Source: Sipunculus nudus | Taxonomy: Eukaryota; Annelida; Sipuncula; Golfingiida; Sipunculidae | NCBI GenBank assembly: GCA_026874595.1 | Contig: CM049321.1 | Coordinates: forward strand, 47,671,797 to 47,735,796 | Direction of reading: 5' to 3' | DNA length: 64,000 nt | Made by a program: the position numbers and the translations under genes | The notes under the pieces: model-generated | Seen by the model: only the letters and a program-made list of their open reading frames with translations | Databases searched by the model: none | What the model was told of the DNA's origin: nothing | In this document: piece after piece, positions 32,883 through 45,015 of the stretch | Layout of the letters: the number at the start of each line of letters is the position of its first letter | How positions within the stretch are numbered: the stretch's first letter is position 1

Positions 32883-34763
32883 TTTTAGCTCAGCTGACTA
32901 CAAGTCATCTGAGCTATAGTCGTGGTCCATTGTCCGTCGTCCGTCCGTCTGTCCGTAGATGTGGCACGTTTTGAAACCGTAAGACCTAGGAATCCAAAAT
33001 TCAGCATAATGTTAGATGTCCCCAAGATCTCCTACCAAGCCGAAAACTGGGTCTTTGCGACTTCGTTCCTTTGAGAAATTAAGGAAAAACCTCAATTTTT
33101 TATTAAAATCCTATTTTCACACTTCAGGACTGCCTAATATCAAAACCACTCATCTGTTTTTCCTCATATTTACCATAAATATTCCTCTATATAGTTCCTA
33201 TAAACATGCCAGAAATTAAGTGTGTAAAGTATAAATTCTTTAAGTTATGGGCCCAAACATAATGAACTTTGTAAAAAATCAGGAAAAATAATAACTCGCT
33301 TAACATGAAAAATTTTGAAACTAGAGTCTATTTTCTCAAGTATATAACTATATTTAATTAAGATTCAATCGTTTACCCAAAATTAGATCTGAATTTTGTA
33401 AATTTTTTAAGTTATTAGCATAAAAAAATCAGTACCTTAAATTTTGCCCAACTTTGACCATGGCACGTTTTTTTTCCTGTAAGCACCATTGATTTAATTT
33501 TCACAGCATGTAAACATAAATATTTAGTTTGTCTATTCTGAAATTTGAAAATAAAAGCTTGAAAATTAAGCTAGTTATTGATTTTTTTTTTCTGTTGTCA
33601 CTTGCTTTGATTACAGATGCAGGGTCCCACTCCAGGTCACTGGAAGTCAGCTATGCCAGGGTTTCTGATTTGTTACAGTCACTGGGGGAGATCCCCTGCT
33701 GTGACAGGTGTACAGTTATTCTCATATCACCACCCCAATCACCCCCCCCCCCCCCCCCCGCAAACTCAACCCACCAAGTGTTATGCAGTAATTGTTATTG
33801 TTTTCACTGTATCTCCTTATTTGTAATGCTGTTTCCACTTCGATATGCAAAAACTTTCCTTGAAAAAATAATTCAAGGTGTAATCCAGAAGATGCAATGT
33901 TGTGTAATGTAGCATTTTTAAAGGAATCAATTTTCTTTTAAATGATTTTAACAAATATAATTGAACCCATCAGTATGCTTCAAATATTATAAAATATGAA
34001 GCACATTATTGATATATAAAGACACAATTAAAAATTGTAAAATCTAAATCAAGTATTATTTTTAGATATTTATTGTTTTGCAGATTTAAAAGATATATTT
34101 TTGTGGTAAAAAATAAATAAACATTTGTATGCATGATATGGTGTTATCTGACAAGATTGAGATTTATGATGATGCAATTGAGAATTATGAATCAACTTTT
34201 ATATTCAGATATATATGTTAAATTGGAAATGTATAGAAATATAAACTTAAATTAGAAAATAATTGATGTGATAAAAAAATGAGGATTTAATACAAACGTT
34301 TGTTCATTATTTTCCTGCCTCAGCAGAGTTTGAGATCAGGCTTTGTTTGCCCTGTTTTATGTTGTTAATTAGCTATATTTCAACTGTATACATTTCATAA
34401 AAAAATACATATATATTTAATAATATATATTATACAAAAAAAAATAGATTCAATTGAACAAATGTGTAAACTACTGAAATGTCAACAGTCAATTGAAAAA
34501 CCAACTAATGATCATGGTAATAGTACAGATCATTTGTTCACAAACTGCTCACATGCTTTAGTTTCAACATTAGGAAACACATGGTCAGGTCACAAAATAT
34601 TTTTTGCAACAATTTCTTGATCATCAATACAAACCAATCATATAAACCAACCATGGCCTTTATTACCTCTTCCTCTTACACTCTATCTCCATTTGATATT
34701 ATTTTAGATTTTTACCTTCAAGGTTAACGTCAGCTGAGCACAGTGACCCATAGGTCCCTTGTT
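32883..34763 (+). mobile_element. Family B hairpin-ended element (uninterrupted copy)
   Basis: 5' hairpin 32887-32915 (AGCTCAGCTGACT / AGTCATCTGAGCT, 12 of 13 pairs, loop ACA), TTGTCCGTCGTCCGTCC, and 3' end GTGACCCATAGGTCCCTTGTT at 34743-34763. It gives the undisturbed sequence (AAGTTATTAGCATAA at about 33410-33424) into which family A inserted in the other copy. No transposase frame. Confidence 0.75.
33617..33707 (+). CDS. Possible isolated exon inside a family B element
   Basis: Acceptor TTGATTACAG and donor GACAG/gtgtac bound 91 nt open in two frames. One frame reads SHSRSLEVSYARVSDLLQSL then GEIPCCD. Another begins ATGCAG and ends in the phase needed by the CARD exon. The sequence is absent from the other B copies. 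No family is recognised; it may be a captured gene fragment or chance. Confidence 0.2.
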
Positions 34764-34976
34764 TAAATATTGTGTCATATACTTATTCTAGAAGAATGGA
34801 GAACTATCGTTTTCTGTTTTCTAGTAAACTCTGTGTTGGCCTGTCACCTGTGTCTGCAGCATTGAGAGGAAATTTTCAAAGTTTCATTGGAAATATGACC
34901 TTGAAGAAGATCTTCATGGTGACTAGATTGCAAATGTCCAAGATGTTGCTTGAAGCAACTAGTGTATAATTCTTAT

Positions 34977-35200
34977 TTTTAGCTCAGCTGAGCTATAGCG
35001 ATCACCCTTTGTCCGTCGTCCGTTCAGCCGGCCGTCAGTTAACGAGGCACAAATCGCAACCACTTGATCTAGAAACTTCCTACTTGATATCTCGCACGGT
35101 CGGCCCTTTGAAAATCTCCTTCCATAACAAAAATAAGGTAACTATGACCTATATTTTGCGAGTTACGCGCGTTTTTGTGTGTCTCTGGTACTAAGAAAAT
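34977..35200 (+). mobile_element. Family B element, 5' fragment
   Basis: Starts TTTTTAGCTCAGCTGAGCTA and continues TTTGTCCGTCGTCCG and GAGGCACAAATCGCAACCAC, as in the copy at 50842. The homology fades by about 35200. Confidence 0.65.
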
Positions 35201-35446
35201 CATACTTGTGTTAGGGTACTGCGCTGCAAAACAAAAATTTTGCACTCAGCCGTAAAACTAAAACATTCTCCATCAACTGCACATAATTTCACAGAGGACC
35301 GAGGACGATGAGGACAACACATTTTAACTTGTGAATGAGCGACAAGAATTCGTTTTAAATGTTTATTGATGTATTCCCTAGATCAATCCCTTCTAAGTAT
35401 CATCGCGTGTATTAACAATACATGCTTCGTTTTCTTTCTCAAGGTG

Positions 35447-35450
<4 letters not shown>

Positions 35451-35497
<47 letters not shown>
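35451..35497. repeat. (TA)n microsatellite, left flank of foldback element
   Basis: TA repeats that run directly into the element end GTCGAGG. Confidence 0.97.
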
Positions 35498-35500
<3 letters not shown>

Positions 35501-37478
35501 GAGGCCCAGATTAGAATCTGGTCCAATTTAAAACTGGGCCAGCCCAGATCAAAATTTTGATTTGGACCGGCCTGGATCAAAATTCTAATCTGGGCCAGAT
35601 CAGTTTTAAACTGGGCCAGACTACAATCCTGATTACAATCTTGTGGTGAAGACTTCAGGATTTAAATCTGGTCTGGACTGATTTTAAACTGGGCCAGCCT
35701 AGATTAGAATTTTGATCTGGGCCGGTCAAGTTTACATTCCTGTGGTGGACTGATTTTAAACTGGACCAGCCCAGATCAGAATCCTATTCTACTCCTAGGC
35801 TGGCTTCAATTACACTATGTTTTCCTAGCTGACCTTTAATCAATTCAAAGAATTTGTAAAACATTGTAAGTCGAGAATAATTAATATTTTATGAATTTAT
35901 TTAATATTTTATGGAAATATCATTGGTTGGACTCCTGTCATATTTATTTTGAAATTTTACCTCTTATGTGAATAATTATAAAATAATCATGTTAGGCACT
36001 GGTATTTTACAGCTAAAACTACAAATATAGCTTGCTGAACATGTGCATTAATTCAACAAACTAAAACCAAATTTAATCAATAATTATTTATATATGTGTT
36101 ACACAATGTTAAACTTGTGATCCAAGACCTGTAAATTCAAAATTTTATTTGTTATTTAAAGTTATTTATCACTCAACATACTACATATTAAGGAAAGAAG
36201 GCCCTGAAACATCTATTAAGATACCTGAACTTAAGTCATTGAAATTAGGTGACTGAAATTTAGCAAACAGAAAAATATATATCTAGTGTACATAAATTAG
36301 GTTGATATAATTTGTGTGAATTATTAATGTATTTAGATAGAACAGTGGGAATAATATTCACCAACTCAGCATTTTAACTATTGAAGGTACAGGATATTTT
36401 AATTTATATTGCAGCATTTGACTATCTTAAATTTAGATTAGTTATCAGTTATTAGATTAGCTTTTTTAAAAGTTATTTACTCCAAACTGAAACCTCCACC
36501 ATGTTTGTCACCCTCTGAAATGAAATTCTAAATCCAATTTTCACGCATGTTCACCTCTTTTTTTTAGACTGCCAAATGACAGCAATCATATTTCTCAGCT
36601 GTGGATTTTCTGCTATTGAAAATTACAGTAATGGTATCACAAACCTCTCCCTAGCCCCATATTAGGGCACAATGTCAAGCTGCTCACCCATATGAGCATC
36701 AAGACTGAAAAATTACTTTTGCTCATTTATAAATGAGTAAAGCTGGTATTTAATTATGCATATATATATTAAATATAACACGTTATTCTGATATTCAGAA
36801 CAGATAATTATCTCAGTAAAGTTGAAAATTTTGATATTAAGTCAAGTAGATGTCTCAGAACTGACACATATTCTAAACTGGGATGTAGTTAAGTTGTAGT
36901 TGATGTGAACCTGCATGCTTGAAGAAAAATGAAACCAAAGAAGTACATTACATTTTTTCACTCGCCTTTTCCTCATTAAAATATTTTAAATGATCTTGTT
37001 CATTATGTTATGTGATCTTCAAAGTGGTGTATCTGGAATAAATGTTTACTGTATTATCTGAATTAAGATGATAAAAATCAAGCTAGCCTAAGATTAGATT
37101 AGGATTCTGATCTGGGTAAGCCTAGTTTAAAATCAGTCCACCACAAGATTGTAATCTTGACTAGCCCAGATCATAATTCTAATCTGGGCCAGCCCAGTTT
37201 AAAATAAGTCCACCACAGGGTTGTAATATTAACCAGCCCAGATTGAAATTCTAATCTGGGCCAGCCCAGTTTAAAATCAGACCAGACCAGATTTAAATCC
37301 TGAAGTCTTCACCACAGGATTGTAATCTGGACCGGCCCAGATCAAAATTTTAATCTGGTCTGGCCCAGTTTAAAACTGGTCTGGCCCAGATTAGAATTTT
37401 GATCCGGGCCGGTCCAAATCAAAATTTTGATCTGGGCTGGCCCAGTTTTAAATTGGGCCAGATTCTAATCTGGGCCTC

Positions 37479-37481
<3 letters not shown>
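35498..37481. mobile_element. Foldback/MITE element with long inverted repeats, inserted in a TA microsatellite
   Basis: Ends GTCGAGGCCCAG and CTGGGCCTCGAC abut TA repeats on both sides. Each arm (about 35498-35830 and about 37080-37481) is built from imperfect repeats of GATCTGGGCCAG and TTTAAACTGGGC. The middle, 35830-37080, is AT-rich with no ORF. TA flanks fit Tc1/mariner-type TA targeting, but no transposase is present, so the class is inferred. Confidence 0.8.

Positions 37482-37533
<52 letters not shown>
37482..37533. repeat. (TA)n microsatellite, right flank of foldback element
   Basis: TA repeats starting at the element end CTCGACA. Confidence 0.97.
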
Positions 37534-37537
<4 letters not shown>

Positions 37538-37585
37538 GATTGTTGCAGTTTTTTTGTCTATTATTCCCAGCAAGTTTGTAAAATA

Positions 37586-37678
37586 AAGGAAGAATGTTTG
37601 CCTCAATAAATTTTGACCCTGTGCGGAGGTTGATATCATTGGAGCATTCAACTCCTGCATGGTAAATATGTGTGTGTG

Positions 37679-37721
<43 letters not shown>

Positions 37722-38115
37722 TTACTGTGGATTAAGAATATATCATGGGTTTAATTTTTCATGAATCGTGGTTTTGACCTTAAATACTATTCGTTGGGTT
37801 TAACTTTCCTGGATTAATCGTTCCTGGTTATGCATTTTATCAAAAGATATTTGTAAACAGACCTGAAAATAAACCAAAGATCGGTAAATATGCACTGAAA
37901 GTTTTCATTAAATCAAATGTCAGAAGTGTTCCGTGTGTGTGTGGGGGGGGGGTGCAGTAGGTCATAGAGACCGTCGCAAACTGCCAGCAGCTTTTCACAA
38001 CCGTGAGACATTTATTTATATACACACACACATATTTACCATGCAGGAGTTGAATGCTCCAATGATATCAACCTCCGCACAGGGTCAAAATTTATTGAGG
38101 CAAACATTCTTCCTT
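37586..38115. repeat. Inverted duplication, arms of about 100 bp, spacer about 320 bp
   Basis: 37586-37690 and 38010-38115 are near-identical inverted copies (GGAAGAATGTTTGCCTCAAT ... CCTGCATGGTAAATATGTG). The spacer includes a (TA)n tract (37688-37720) and a G run (about 37941-37950). Each arm reads MQELNAPMISTSAQGQNLL in opposite orientation, but this is not evidence of coding. Confidence 0.85.
37688..37720. repeat. (TA)n microsatellite
   Basis: TA repeats in the spacer of the inverted duplication. Confidence 0.95.
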
Positions 38116-39460
38116 CACACAGATCTCCTGTGTGGAGAATGCAATCATATGGGAATTCCCTAACTGAATTATTATAGTCTATGTTTAGTTCATTGGGAAT
38201 TCCCCATTACGTCATTTTACTAGTTTGGTATAGACTAAAATCTGGATGACATACGTCTCATATTGAAACCAACGCACATGGACCCTGCTGATTTCCCATG
38301 ACACGATCGATTTGACGATTTAATCTATCTTATTAAAAATAATTCTGGGACAGGTTGATCAGAAAAATAAAACATACAATAACTAGTATCTGTTGGGTAA
38401 AAAAAAATATAAATTATATACAATGTACACACATGGTACCTTAGCATATGTCTTCATTGTTAATTACGCTAAACCGCTATTGCATATCAGCGCCATCTTG
38501 TGTTCATTTTGTGAAACACATGACGCTTGAGTTAGGCAATAAAACTTGATAATTCCTTTGTATATTCTTATACATTTGAGTGGACCGCCAACGTAAATAC
38601 CTAACGTATTACTGCGTGCGTTGAGCTGAAATATGATTAAAGCTAATGTTTATTCGAAAATATAGATATATCTTTAACTTCGAAATCGTTAACCGTTTGA
38701 ATGGCGCTGAGACGCAAAAGCGGGAGTTACTGTAAATAACAATAATCTTGCTCAGAAGAATATTTATGTCGTTATTTTATTTGAAATAACTGTGAAGGCA
38801 AATGAACAAGATTAGCCATATAATATGAATGCACATAGTAAGATATACTTACACATACATATGTTATGAAATTGTGATTTTTCTGTTTACTATAGCCTAT
38901 ATGCAGACTAGCGGTCAACCTCCTTAAAGAGGCTAAGAAATAGGTGTAACCCCAACCAGATGGATAACAAATCACAGCCTACATCCTGATAGAGGTAGCC
39001 AACTCCTCATTCTTAAAAAAAATAGGTCGTGGCTTCAATTAATTGTTCTATGGCATATTTATTGACCCGTATCTATGGCAACCCCTCATCTTTTAGGTAA
39101 AGTAATTAATTTCACTTTTTTGTTAAAATCTTAATTTATATTAACGAAAGGCACTTGCAGTTTTCATTATTGTGCTTGTTTTATTTATCTATGTGTAAAA
39201 ATAACAGAGTTATGGTTATTTATTTAAAACAATATTATGACCTTATAAATTACAATGGTTACCATGGAAACATGACTGTAAATGTAGGACAAAACACTTT
39301 CTTGAGACCACGACCTATTTTTTCCGGAACTTTACGAGTTAATTACTGATAAAAAATAGGTTGTGTTTTGTTATACCTTGGGCTTGGGTTGGAACCCATG
39401 AAACTCCTCTCTGCCGCAGGTCTAATAGTACATGTAGCCGGTGTTATATTAAGGAAGTGC

Positions 39461-39491
39461 TTATTTCCACTCCCCCGGGGAGTGGAAATAA
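39461..39491. other. Perfect 31 nt palindrome plus direct half-copy
   Basis: TTATTTCCACTCCCC, a single central C, then its exact complement GGGGAGTGGAAATAA. A further half, TTATTTCCACTCCCCCTAGG, follows from 39499. Confidence 0.9.
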
Positions 39492-39915
39492 AGGATGCTT
39501 ATTTCCACTCCCCCTAGGAGTAGGAGTTGCAATTCCCCATGCTAGATGGAACAGATAAGCGTTAGTTAGAATAGATATTCATTTAAAACAGCTCTATATA
39601 GATAACATTGATGGATATATATAAAATAAAAAAATAATATTATTTGGCTTTTAGATGCTATCTAATCAGTATAGTGACAATGTTCTGAAAGCCCCCTTTA
39701 GGTTTCATTTATAGTTTTAATTTTTCTTTTGATCAAAGTTCTAGTAATTTTCGCCTATTTTGACAACACAGTAACATCATTGAAAATATTTAAGATGAAA
39801 TCAGTGATATGGTAAAATACTGAAACAACCTACCAGGGTATATAGGTGCCAGTCCGGTTTAACTGTCTGGGCATTACATGGTATTCTGAGCCAAGAGCTG
39901 ATAGCACCAGTCTGA

Positions 39916-39918
<3 letters not shown>

Positions 39919-39982
<64 letters not shown>
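39919..39982. repeat. (TA)n microsatellite
   Basis: About 32 TA repeats. Confidence 0.97.
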
Positions 39983-39985
<3 letters not shown>

Positions 39986-40655
39986 GGACACAAAACCAGA
40001 GCTCACTAATGAGGTGCAAACATTCTACTGATAAGGACTCTCAGTCAGTTATCAAGTAATGTCTAAATCTTCCTCACTCTTCATGTGCTACTTTAGGTTA
40101 GTTTTCATAATCCACATATAAATTTTCAAAACGGTTAAACAACTAGACCAACAAAAGTTATTTGGCACTGCAGAAAAATATAATTCCATATGTCTTTGAA
40201 TTTTTGTTTCCACAAAAAAATGAAATATAATTGTCAGAGGTTACTCTGAAAATCATTAATGCTTTAAACTTTGATTTTAAATGCGTTAAAATGAAATGCA
40301 TTTCAATACAAAAACTGAAAAATTATTTGTTTAAAGAACTTGGTTCTAGAAATGTGTAAATGTGTGTCCCAGCTGTCCCTATTGCATCTTTAGAAGTATA
40401 CTTGAGAGAGGATTTGTAAAGAAAAGCAATTAATAACTACCTTTATCACTGGAAAGAATGAAACCCCAAGTTTTGGTTACTTGCTGCCAAAATCAAAATA
40501 TATATACAAAAGACTTTGTAAACCATTTTTATCATAAGGGGAATAAAGTCACGATGGAAATAAGGCTGAAGGCCTTACAAACAACAACACTCCCTCTGGG
40601 TACAAAATTAGCGCTTGTCTAATTTTTTTTTGACGAGCGGTACAGTGCCCTCATG

Positions 40656-40766
40656 CAGTGGCGTCAATTTTTCTTCCAGGGTGGGGGGGGGGGGATGATT
40701 TTGTATATGCATATACACACACACATATATATATACCCTTTTCAGCATGTCTGAGTGACATATTCA

Positions 40767-40822
<56 letters not shown>

Positions 40823-41089
40823 TTATATATACGTAATATTTTAAATAATTATAATGTTTTAGAAAATAAGTTATTTTGTGAATTCTAAGCAAGGTTTAGA
40901 TATAACATTATTTAGTAAATAGATCCAACGTCTTTAATTCTATTTATTAATATATTTTATTTGCAATATTATAATATTATTCTCTGAAAAGTGGGGGGGG
41001 GGATGATTACATTGACCATCCCCCCCCCCCCTTGCCAAAAAGTGGGGGGTATATATACCCCCCCATCCCCCCCTATATTGACGCCCCTG
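40656..41089. mobile_element. hAT-type MITE with 8 bp target-site duplication
   Basis: Ends CAGTGGCGTCAAT and (complement of the right end) CAGGGGCGTCAAT. Flanked by perfect 8 bp duplications CCCTCATG (40648-40655 and 41090-41097), the hAT length. The interior is AT-rich with a (TA)n tract (40769-40818), G and C runs, and a palindrome GGGGGGTATATATACCCCCC at 41044-41063. No transposase. Confidence 0.9.
40769..40818. repeat. (TA)n microsatellite inside the hAT MITE
   Basis: About 25 TA repeats. Confidence 0.95.
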
Positions 41090-41107
41090 CCCTCATGTCG
41101 TCCGCAG

Positions 41108-41314
41108 TACAAGACAAATTGTACCACTGCAGTAACCAGTTGTCATGGTGGCATCGATCGAAATGGAAATTCGACATCCAATTTTCTACGTCCAAGTTTC
41201 AGTGCACACGGGAATCCCCCAGTACGTCATAATTTGGACAGGGTTTCCCTGAGGTTGAGTGGTGAGAGCTCCGAGTTGGTTCACCGACTGTTGATTTCGT
41301 TTAACTTTCAGCAG
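41108..41314 (+). other. Candidate non-coding 5' exon of the CARD gene
   Basis: More GC-rich than its surroundings. Acceptor-like TCGTCCGCAG at the left and strong donor CAG/gtaagt at 41315. It is open throughout in one frame without a Met, and that frame does not join the CARD frame, so if it is an exon it is most likely 5' UTR. The hAT MITE lies 18 bp upstream. Confidence 0.35.
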
Positions 41315-41588
41315 GTAAGTACCGTAAGTAGTTAATCCAATCAAATAAGCGGTAATCAGGGAGTCAGGGATTAATGTAACTTACATGGGCTTTGGATGTC
41401 TGATGACATAGTTGGTAACTGTGTTAACGTGGTGGGATTGTTAACCGTGCGGGACTCCCGAAATACCGTCCGACTTGAGGCTCCAGGGAAACAACGGGGG
41501 AAAGAAATTCTCTCAGTTTACGACGATAATAGTTTATCATTCTGTCTATTTTTGTCTACCCTATGCGTGTTACCAAACCAATCACACG

Positions 41589-44125
41589 ATCCCACATGAG
41601 ACAAACAATGCGAACCTCTAACAAAACAATAAATATATAGTATATATATATGAATATATTAATTATTATAGTCTGTCCCAGTACCCGTGTCTGCATGTAA
41701 AGCAATGTAAACCTTTCTTGTCCAAAGGTTGCAGGAGCTTTTCTGCCTCTACCTGCTTAAAAAATAATGCCTTACCTTGATGGGCCCCTTTAAATAACTG
41801 GTCATATTTCGCTTCCACTTCGTTCCATCTTCATTGGTCTATTATGTCATTATGACTATTTTGTGGAAGACTAGAAGCCATGCTCCCGTATTCAGCAAAA
41901 TGGGCAATGGTCATCAACCAGCCCCTGCCGAACCTCCCTATGCCTGTGGCTTGTATCAGAATACTGACACTTTTTTGTTAAAGGGGCCCAATCACTTATC
42001 TAACCTTTATAAACTAAAGGTAATCCCTTGGAGCTTGGATATAAAAATAGACAAGAAAACGTGGATATCACCGCACACATACTGCTTGTTTTGTTTATAT
42101 CAGCGTGATTATAATTTGCTGTAGTCTTGAAGCGCTGACATATATAGTAAACAATACAAGCGCTGCAGCCTTTGGCAGGGAGAGTACAAACCCTCAGATA
42201 CGTATATGCCTTCTGAAGCGTGAGGACACCAAACAAACCCCACATATTATAATTGTTACAGATGCTTAGACTCTGTTGGGACCAAAACTTTTGCTGAATG
42301 ATCAGTATGTAATAAAGTATGGGCACTTACTCTTAATTAAGTCATATATTACTTCGTCTCCTTCGGGCCGCTTGGAGCCTTCAAGTGGGAACAGCCAATA
42401 GGAAATCAGCATCATTGACAACACGCGATGTATGATGGGAAGGATGCTTATGAAAATATGGTCTATCCTAGTGCACGGCACTGGCATTCCTGGGAAAAGC
42501 CCCCCTGAATTCATCTTTTGCATAGATTGCCCACCTAATTTGCATGGGATTCCTTTTCCGGCGGTGTCCAGTTGGCATGCAACATCTGAACCCCGGCAGT
42601 TCAAAGGATAAAAAAGCATTTACAGGCGCACATAAAGGTGATATATCGATTTAATTTGATACATAAAAAGTTTATTTCTATATATAAATACAAGATTGTT
42701 TCTCTATCAGTGGTAATTCATGTTACAGGTCCTTCCATGAACGGCATGGTGAACTCTCACCGCCAGACGGTCGGACTCCATATCACAGATAAATGGAGTC
42801 CGTACGTGGCGGACTAATCCCACATGAGACAAACAATGGGAACCTCTAACAAAATAATAATTATATATAAATTTATAGTATATATATATGAATATATTAA
42901 TTATTATTGTCCGTCCCAGTACCCGTGTCTGCATGTTTTTCCGGGATAATTTTTCATCCATGTAAAGCAATGTAAACCTTTCTTGTCCAAAGGTTGCAGG
43001 AGCTTTTCTGCCGTCTACCTGCGTAAAAAATAATGCCTTACCTTGTTTGGGCCCCTTTAAATAACTGGTCATATTTCGCTTCCACCTTGTTCCATCTTCA
43101 TTGATCTATTATGTTATTATGACTATTTTGTGGAAGACTAGAAGCCATGCTCCCGTATTCAGCAAAATGGGAACTGGTCATCAACCAGCCCCTGACGAAC
43201 CTCCCTATGCCTGTGGCTTGTATCAGAATACTGACACTTTTTTGTTAAAGGGGCCCAATCACTTATCTGACCTTTATAAACTAAAGGTAATCCCTTGGAG
43301 CTTGGATATAAAAATAGACAAGAAAACGTGGATATCACCGCACACATACTGCTTGTTTTGTTTATATCAGCGTGATTATAATTTGCTGTAGTCTTGCAGC
43401 GCTGACATATATAGTAAACAATACAAGTGCTGCAGCCTTTGGCAGGGAGAGTCTATACTATCCAAGTTTGTACGGATCCGTACAAACCCTCAGATACGTA
43501 TATGCCTTCTGAAGCGTGACGACACCAAACAAACCCCACATATTATAATTGTTACAGATGCTTAGACTCTGTTGGGACCAAAACTTTTGCTGAATGATCA
43601 GTATGTAATAAAGTATGGGCACTTACTCTTAATTAAGTCAGATATTACTTCGTCTCCTTCGGGCCGCTTGGAGCCTTCAAGTGGGAACAGCCAATAGGAA
43701 ATTAGCATCATTGACAACACGCGATGTATGATGGGAAGGATGCTTATGAAAATATGGTCTATCCAAGTGCACGGCACTGGCATTCCTGGGAAAAGCCCCC
43801 CTGAATTCATCTTTTGCATAGATTGCCCACCTAATTTGCATGGGATTCCTTTTCCCGCGGTGTCCAGTTGGCATTGCATCAACTGAACCCCGGCAGTTCA
43901 AAGGATAAAAAACATTTACAGGCACACATTTAAAGGTGATATATCGATTTAATTTGATACATAAAAAGTTTATTTCTATATATAAATCCAAGATTGTTTC
44001 TCTATCACACAACACGCAGTAGTAATTCATGTTCCAGGTCCCTCCATGTATGGCAGGGTGAACTCTCACCGCTAGATGGTCGGACTCCATATCACAGATA
44101 AATGGAATCCGTACGTGGCGGACTA
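41589..44125. repeat. Tandem duplication of a 1.23-1.31 kb unit
   Basis: Copy 1 is 41589-42816 and copy 2 is 42817-44125. Both start ATCCCACATGAGACAAACAA and end CGTACGTGGCGGACTA. Copy 2 has extra blocks near 42937-42961 and 43453-43482. Part of the unit is the reverse of family D (780-860), and 44130-44465 continues as reverse family D (355-740). A diverged piece recurs at about 49690-49830. The 96-codon frames in each copy are equal only because the DNA is duplicated. Confidence 0.88.
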
Positions 44126-44860
44126 GTTTATAATATGCGTGGGCCTGCCAAATCAATCAAAACAAATTGAACAAGGGCATCTGGCGGCAAGTCAGATAAG
44201 CCAGAGCTTTGCAAATGGGGTTTTGCAACAAGTGACCTTTCTACCTCCACATATATGTAACCTACCACCCTAGGTTAAGTTTTCCCGTTACTCAACATCG
44301 CTGTGTTTACAAACATGTTGTTGATAAACAAGTTCATACATCCTCCACGAAGGCGTTATTAGAACTTTTCACAACCAAAATTACCCTGAGATCATTAATA
44401 TATACACAGAGGAAGCCAGAAATCACATAAATTCTTTTTCAAAAGGTAGGTGAATGGGCACCTTTAAAATTTTGTTTAAACCCTGCATGCCTAGGCAGTG
44501 TGTAAGACAGCTGTTTATTACATCTGTGGTAACAGCATTACAAAGTTTAATAATCTGATCAGAGAAAGCTAAAAGGTGATAAGGGTGTAAACCTGTGTCT
44601 TGTTGTTATCATTTGTGCCTAATAAAGTTTATGAGCACCATTTCCTGAGCAATCTATCTTGGCACAAACCCTGCAGTTAGCACATTTGAGTGTTATTTGA
44701 TCAGATTTTGGAATGAATTAGTACTGCCCTAAACAGTAATATAAGTATCAACATCTGCCATGGTATATCAGTTGAAAGAACTAAATCAGATATATAAAAA
44801 AATTATAATAACTATATATATCATGTAATATATATTTTGTCCTCTTGTTTCTTCTTTCAG

Positions 44861-45015
44861 GTGTGCCATTTAATATGGGAGATAAGGATTTTGTTAAAAT
44901 AATTAACAAACATCGAATGTACATGGTACAGAACATTGATTTAAGGAATACCTTATTGTGGGAAGCATTGGTGCAAGGGGAGGTGATAGGACAGACACAG
45001 CTCAACAGTATTAAG
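44861..45015 (+). CDS. CARD gene exon 1 (first CARD half)
   Basis: Acceptor TTCTTTCAG, donor AAG/gtaaga. 14 nt lie before the ATG and 47 codons follow; ends in phase 0. Confidence 0.85.

Larger units (their letters stand above)
38120..40640. other. Intergenic DNA, no gene seen
   Basis: AT-rich. Contains a 31 nt palindrome (39461-39491) and a (TA)n tract (39919-39982). Nothing else is supported. Confidence 0.5.

Noticed and set aside
39385-39400. tRNA B-box-like GGTTGGAACCC
   Set aside because: No A box at the right distance and no cloverleaf.
41834-43391. Two nearly identical 96-codon frames as a gene pair
   Set aside because: They sit in a recent tandem DNA duplication that includes dispersed repeat sequence; no domain is recognised.
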